Part shown: positions 6,039 through 6,102 of the stretch, piece by piece
Layout of the letters: every line of letters starts with the position of its first letter
Position numbering within the stretch: position 1 is the first letter of the stretch
NCBI GenBank assembly: GCA_021828935.1
Contig: JAJZCU010000145.1
Coordinates: 1 to 6,102 of the forward strand
Source of the DNA: Planctomycetota bacterium
Lineage (GTDB): Bacteria; Planctomycetota; Phycisphaerae; WQYP01
Direction: 5' to 3'
DNA: 6,102 bases
Notes under the pieces: generated by a model
What the model was told of the DNA's origin: nothing
The model's database searches: none
What the model saw: only the letters and a program-made list of their open reading frames with translations
Program-made: the position numbers and the translations under genes

Positions 6039-6047
6039 TGCATTTTG

Positions 6048-6102
6048 ATGTTGGAACCTATCACTCAAGCGGGTCTATGGGCCCACACGATGGCGCTATC
6101 CA
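6048..6102 (+). CDS. Start of a protein-coding gene cut by the window end, unknown product
   Basis: Only the first 18 codons are visible, reading MLEPITQAGLWAHTMALS with the frame still open at the window end. Start assignment is strong because of the AGGAGG site nine bases upstream and the promoter 58 bases before the ATG. The same frame is open back to an ATG at 5901, but that ATG lies upstream of the promoter and overlaps the sppA stop, so it is not used. The sequence starts with a short amphipathic piece that then turns hydrophobic; a membrane protein such as a MotA/TolQ/ExbB-type proton channel component would be compatible, but this is too little to name it. Confidence 0.65.
   Translation, partial: MLEPITQAGLWAHTMALS

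Noticed and set aside
5901..6047. Start of the last gene at ATG 5901, overlapping the sppA stop
   Set aside because: The in-frame sequence from 5901 runs through a GC hairpin and a near-consensus promoter, and a far better start with AGGAGG exists at 6048.

Overview
The window is a GC-rich bacterial chromosome segment with short gaps between genes, ordinary bacterial start signals and no tRNA, rRNA, CRISPR array, integrase or transposase gene. The lineage cannot be read directly. The small DPF-x-P-x-RIHL-x-DGR protein, the GC-rich intergenic palindromes and the overall gene style suggest a Planctomycetota-like (perhaps Phycisphaerae-like) bacterium; this is an inference of moderate to low confidence.

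Left end, + strand (2-811): the C-terminal part of a protein cut by the window edge, ending in a complete phospho-acceptor receiver domain, followed 18 bases later by a small conserved-looking protein of unknown function. Between this pair and the next, convergent gene lies a 146-base spacer. It holds a 14-base direct repeat and a set of nested inverted repeats (836-933), the least ordinary non-coding structure in the window.

Middle, - strand (3778 down to 958): a two-gene ABC-2-type transport operon. The ATPase is transcribed first, and a large multi-spanning permease of 542 residues follows after a 106-base gap. Both starts are fixed by Shine-Dalgarno sequences. The permease is unusual in having two membrane blocks joined by a Pro/Ala/Arg-rich linker.

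Right, + strand (3982-5904): a TIM-barrel sugar phosphate isomerase/epimerase-like enzyme, divergent from the ABC operon across a 203-base spacer, and then a membrane-anchored SppA-type signal peptide peptidase (family S49) with its Ser-Lys dyad visible. A six-codon open frame overlaps the sppA start by four bases. After sppA comes a short GC-rich hairpin, a very good sigma-70-type promoter (TTGACA, 17 bases, TACTAT), a strong Shine-Dalgarno sequence and the first 18 codons of a gene cut by the window end.

Functionally these are mostly housekeeping or membrane-related modules set side by side: signalling, export, sugar metabolism and membrane proteolysis. I see no convincing new multi-gene system. 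The items most worth a second look are the 812-933 structured/repeat element and the two-block permease.
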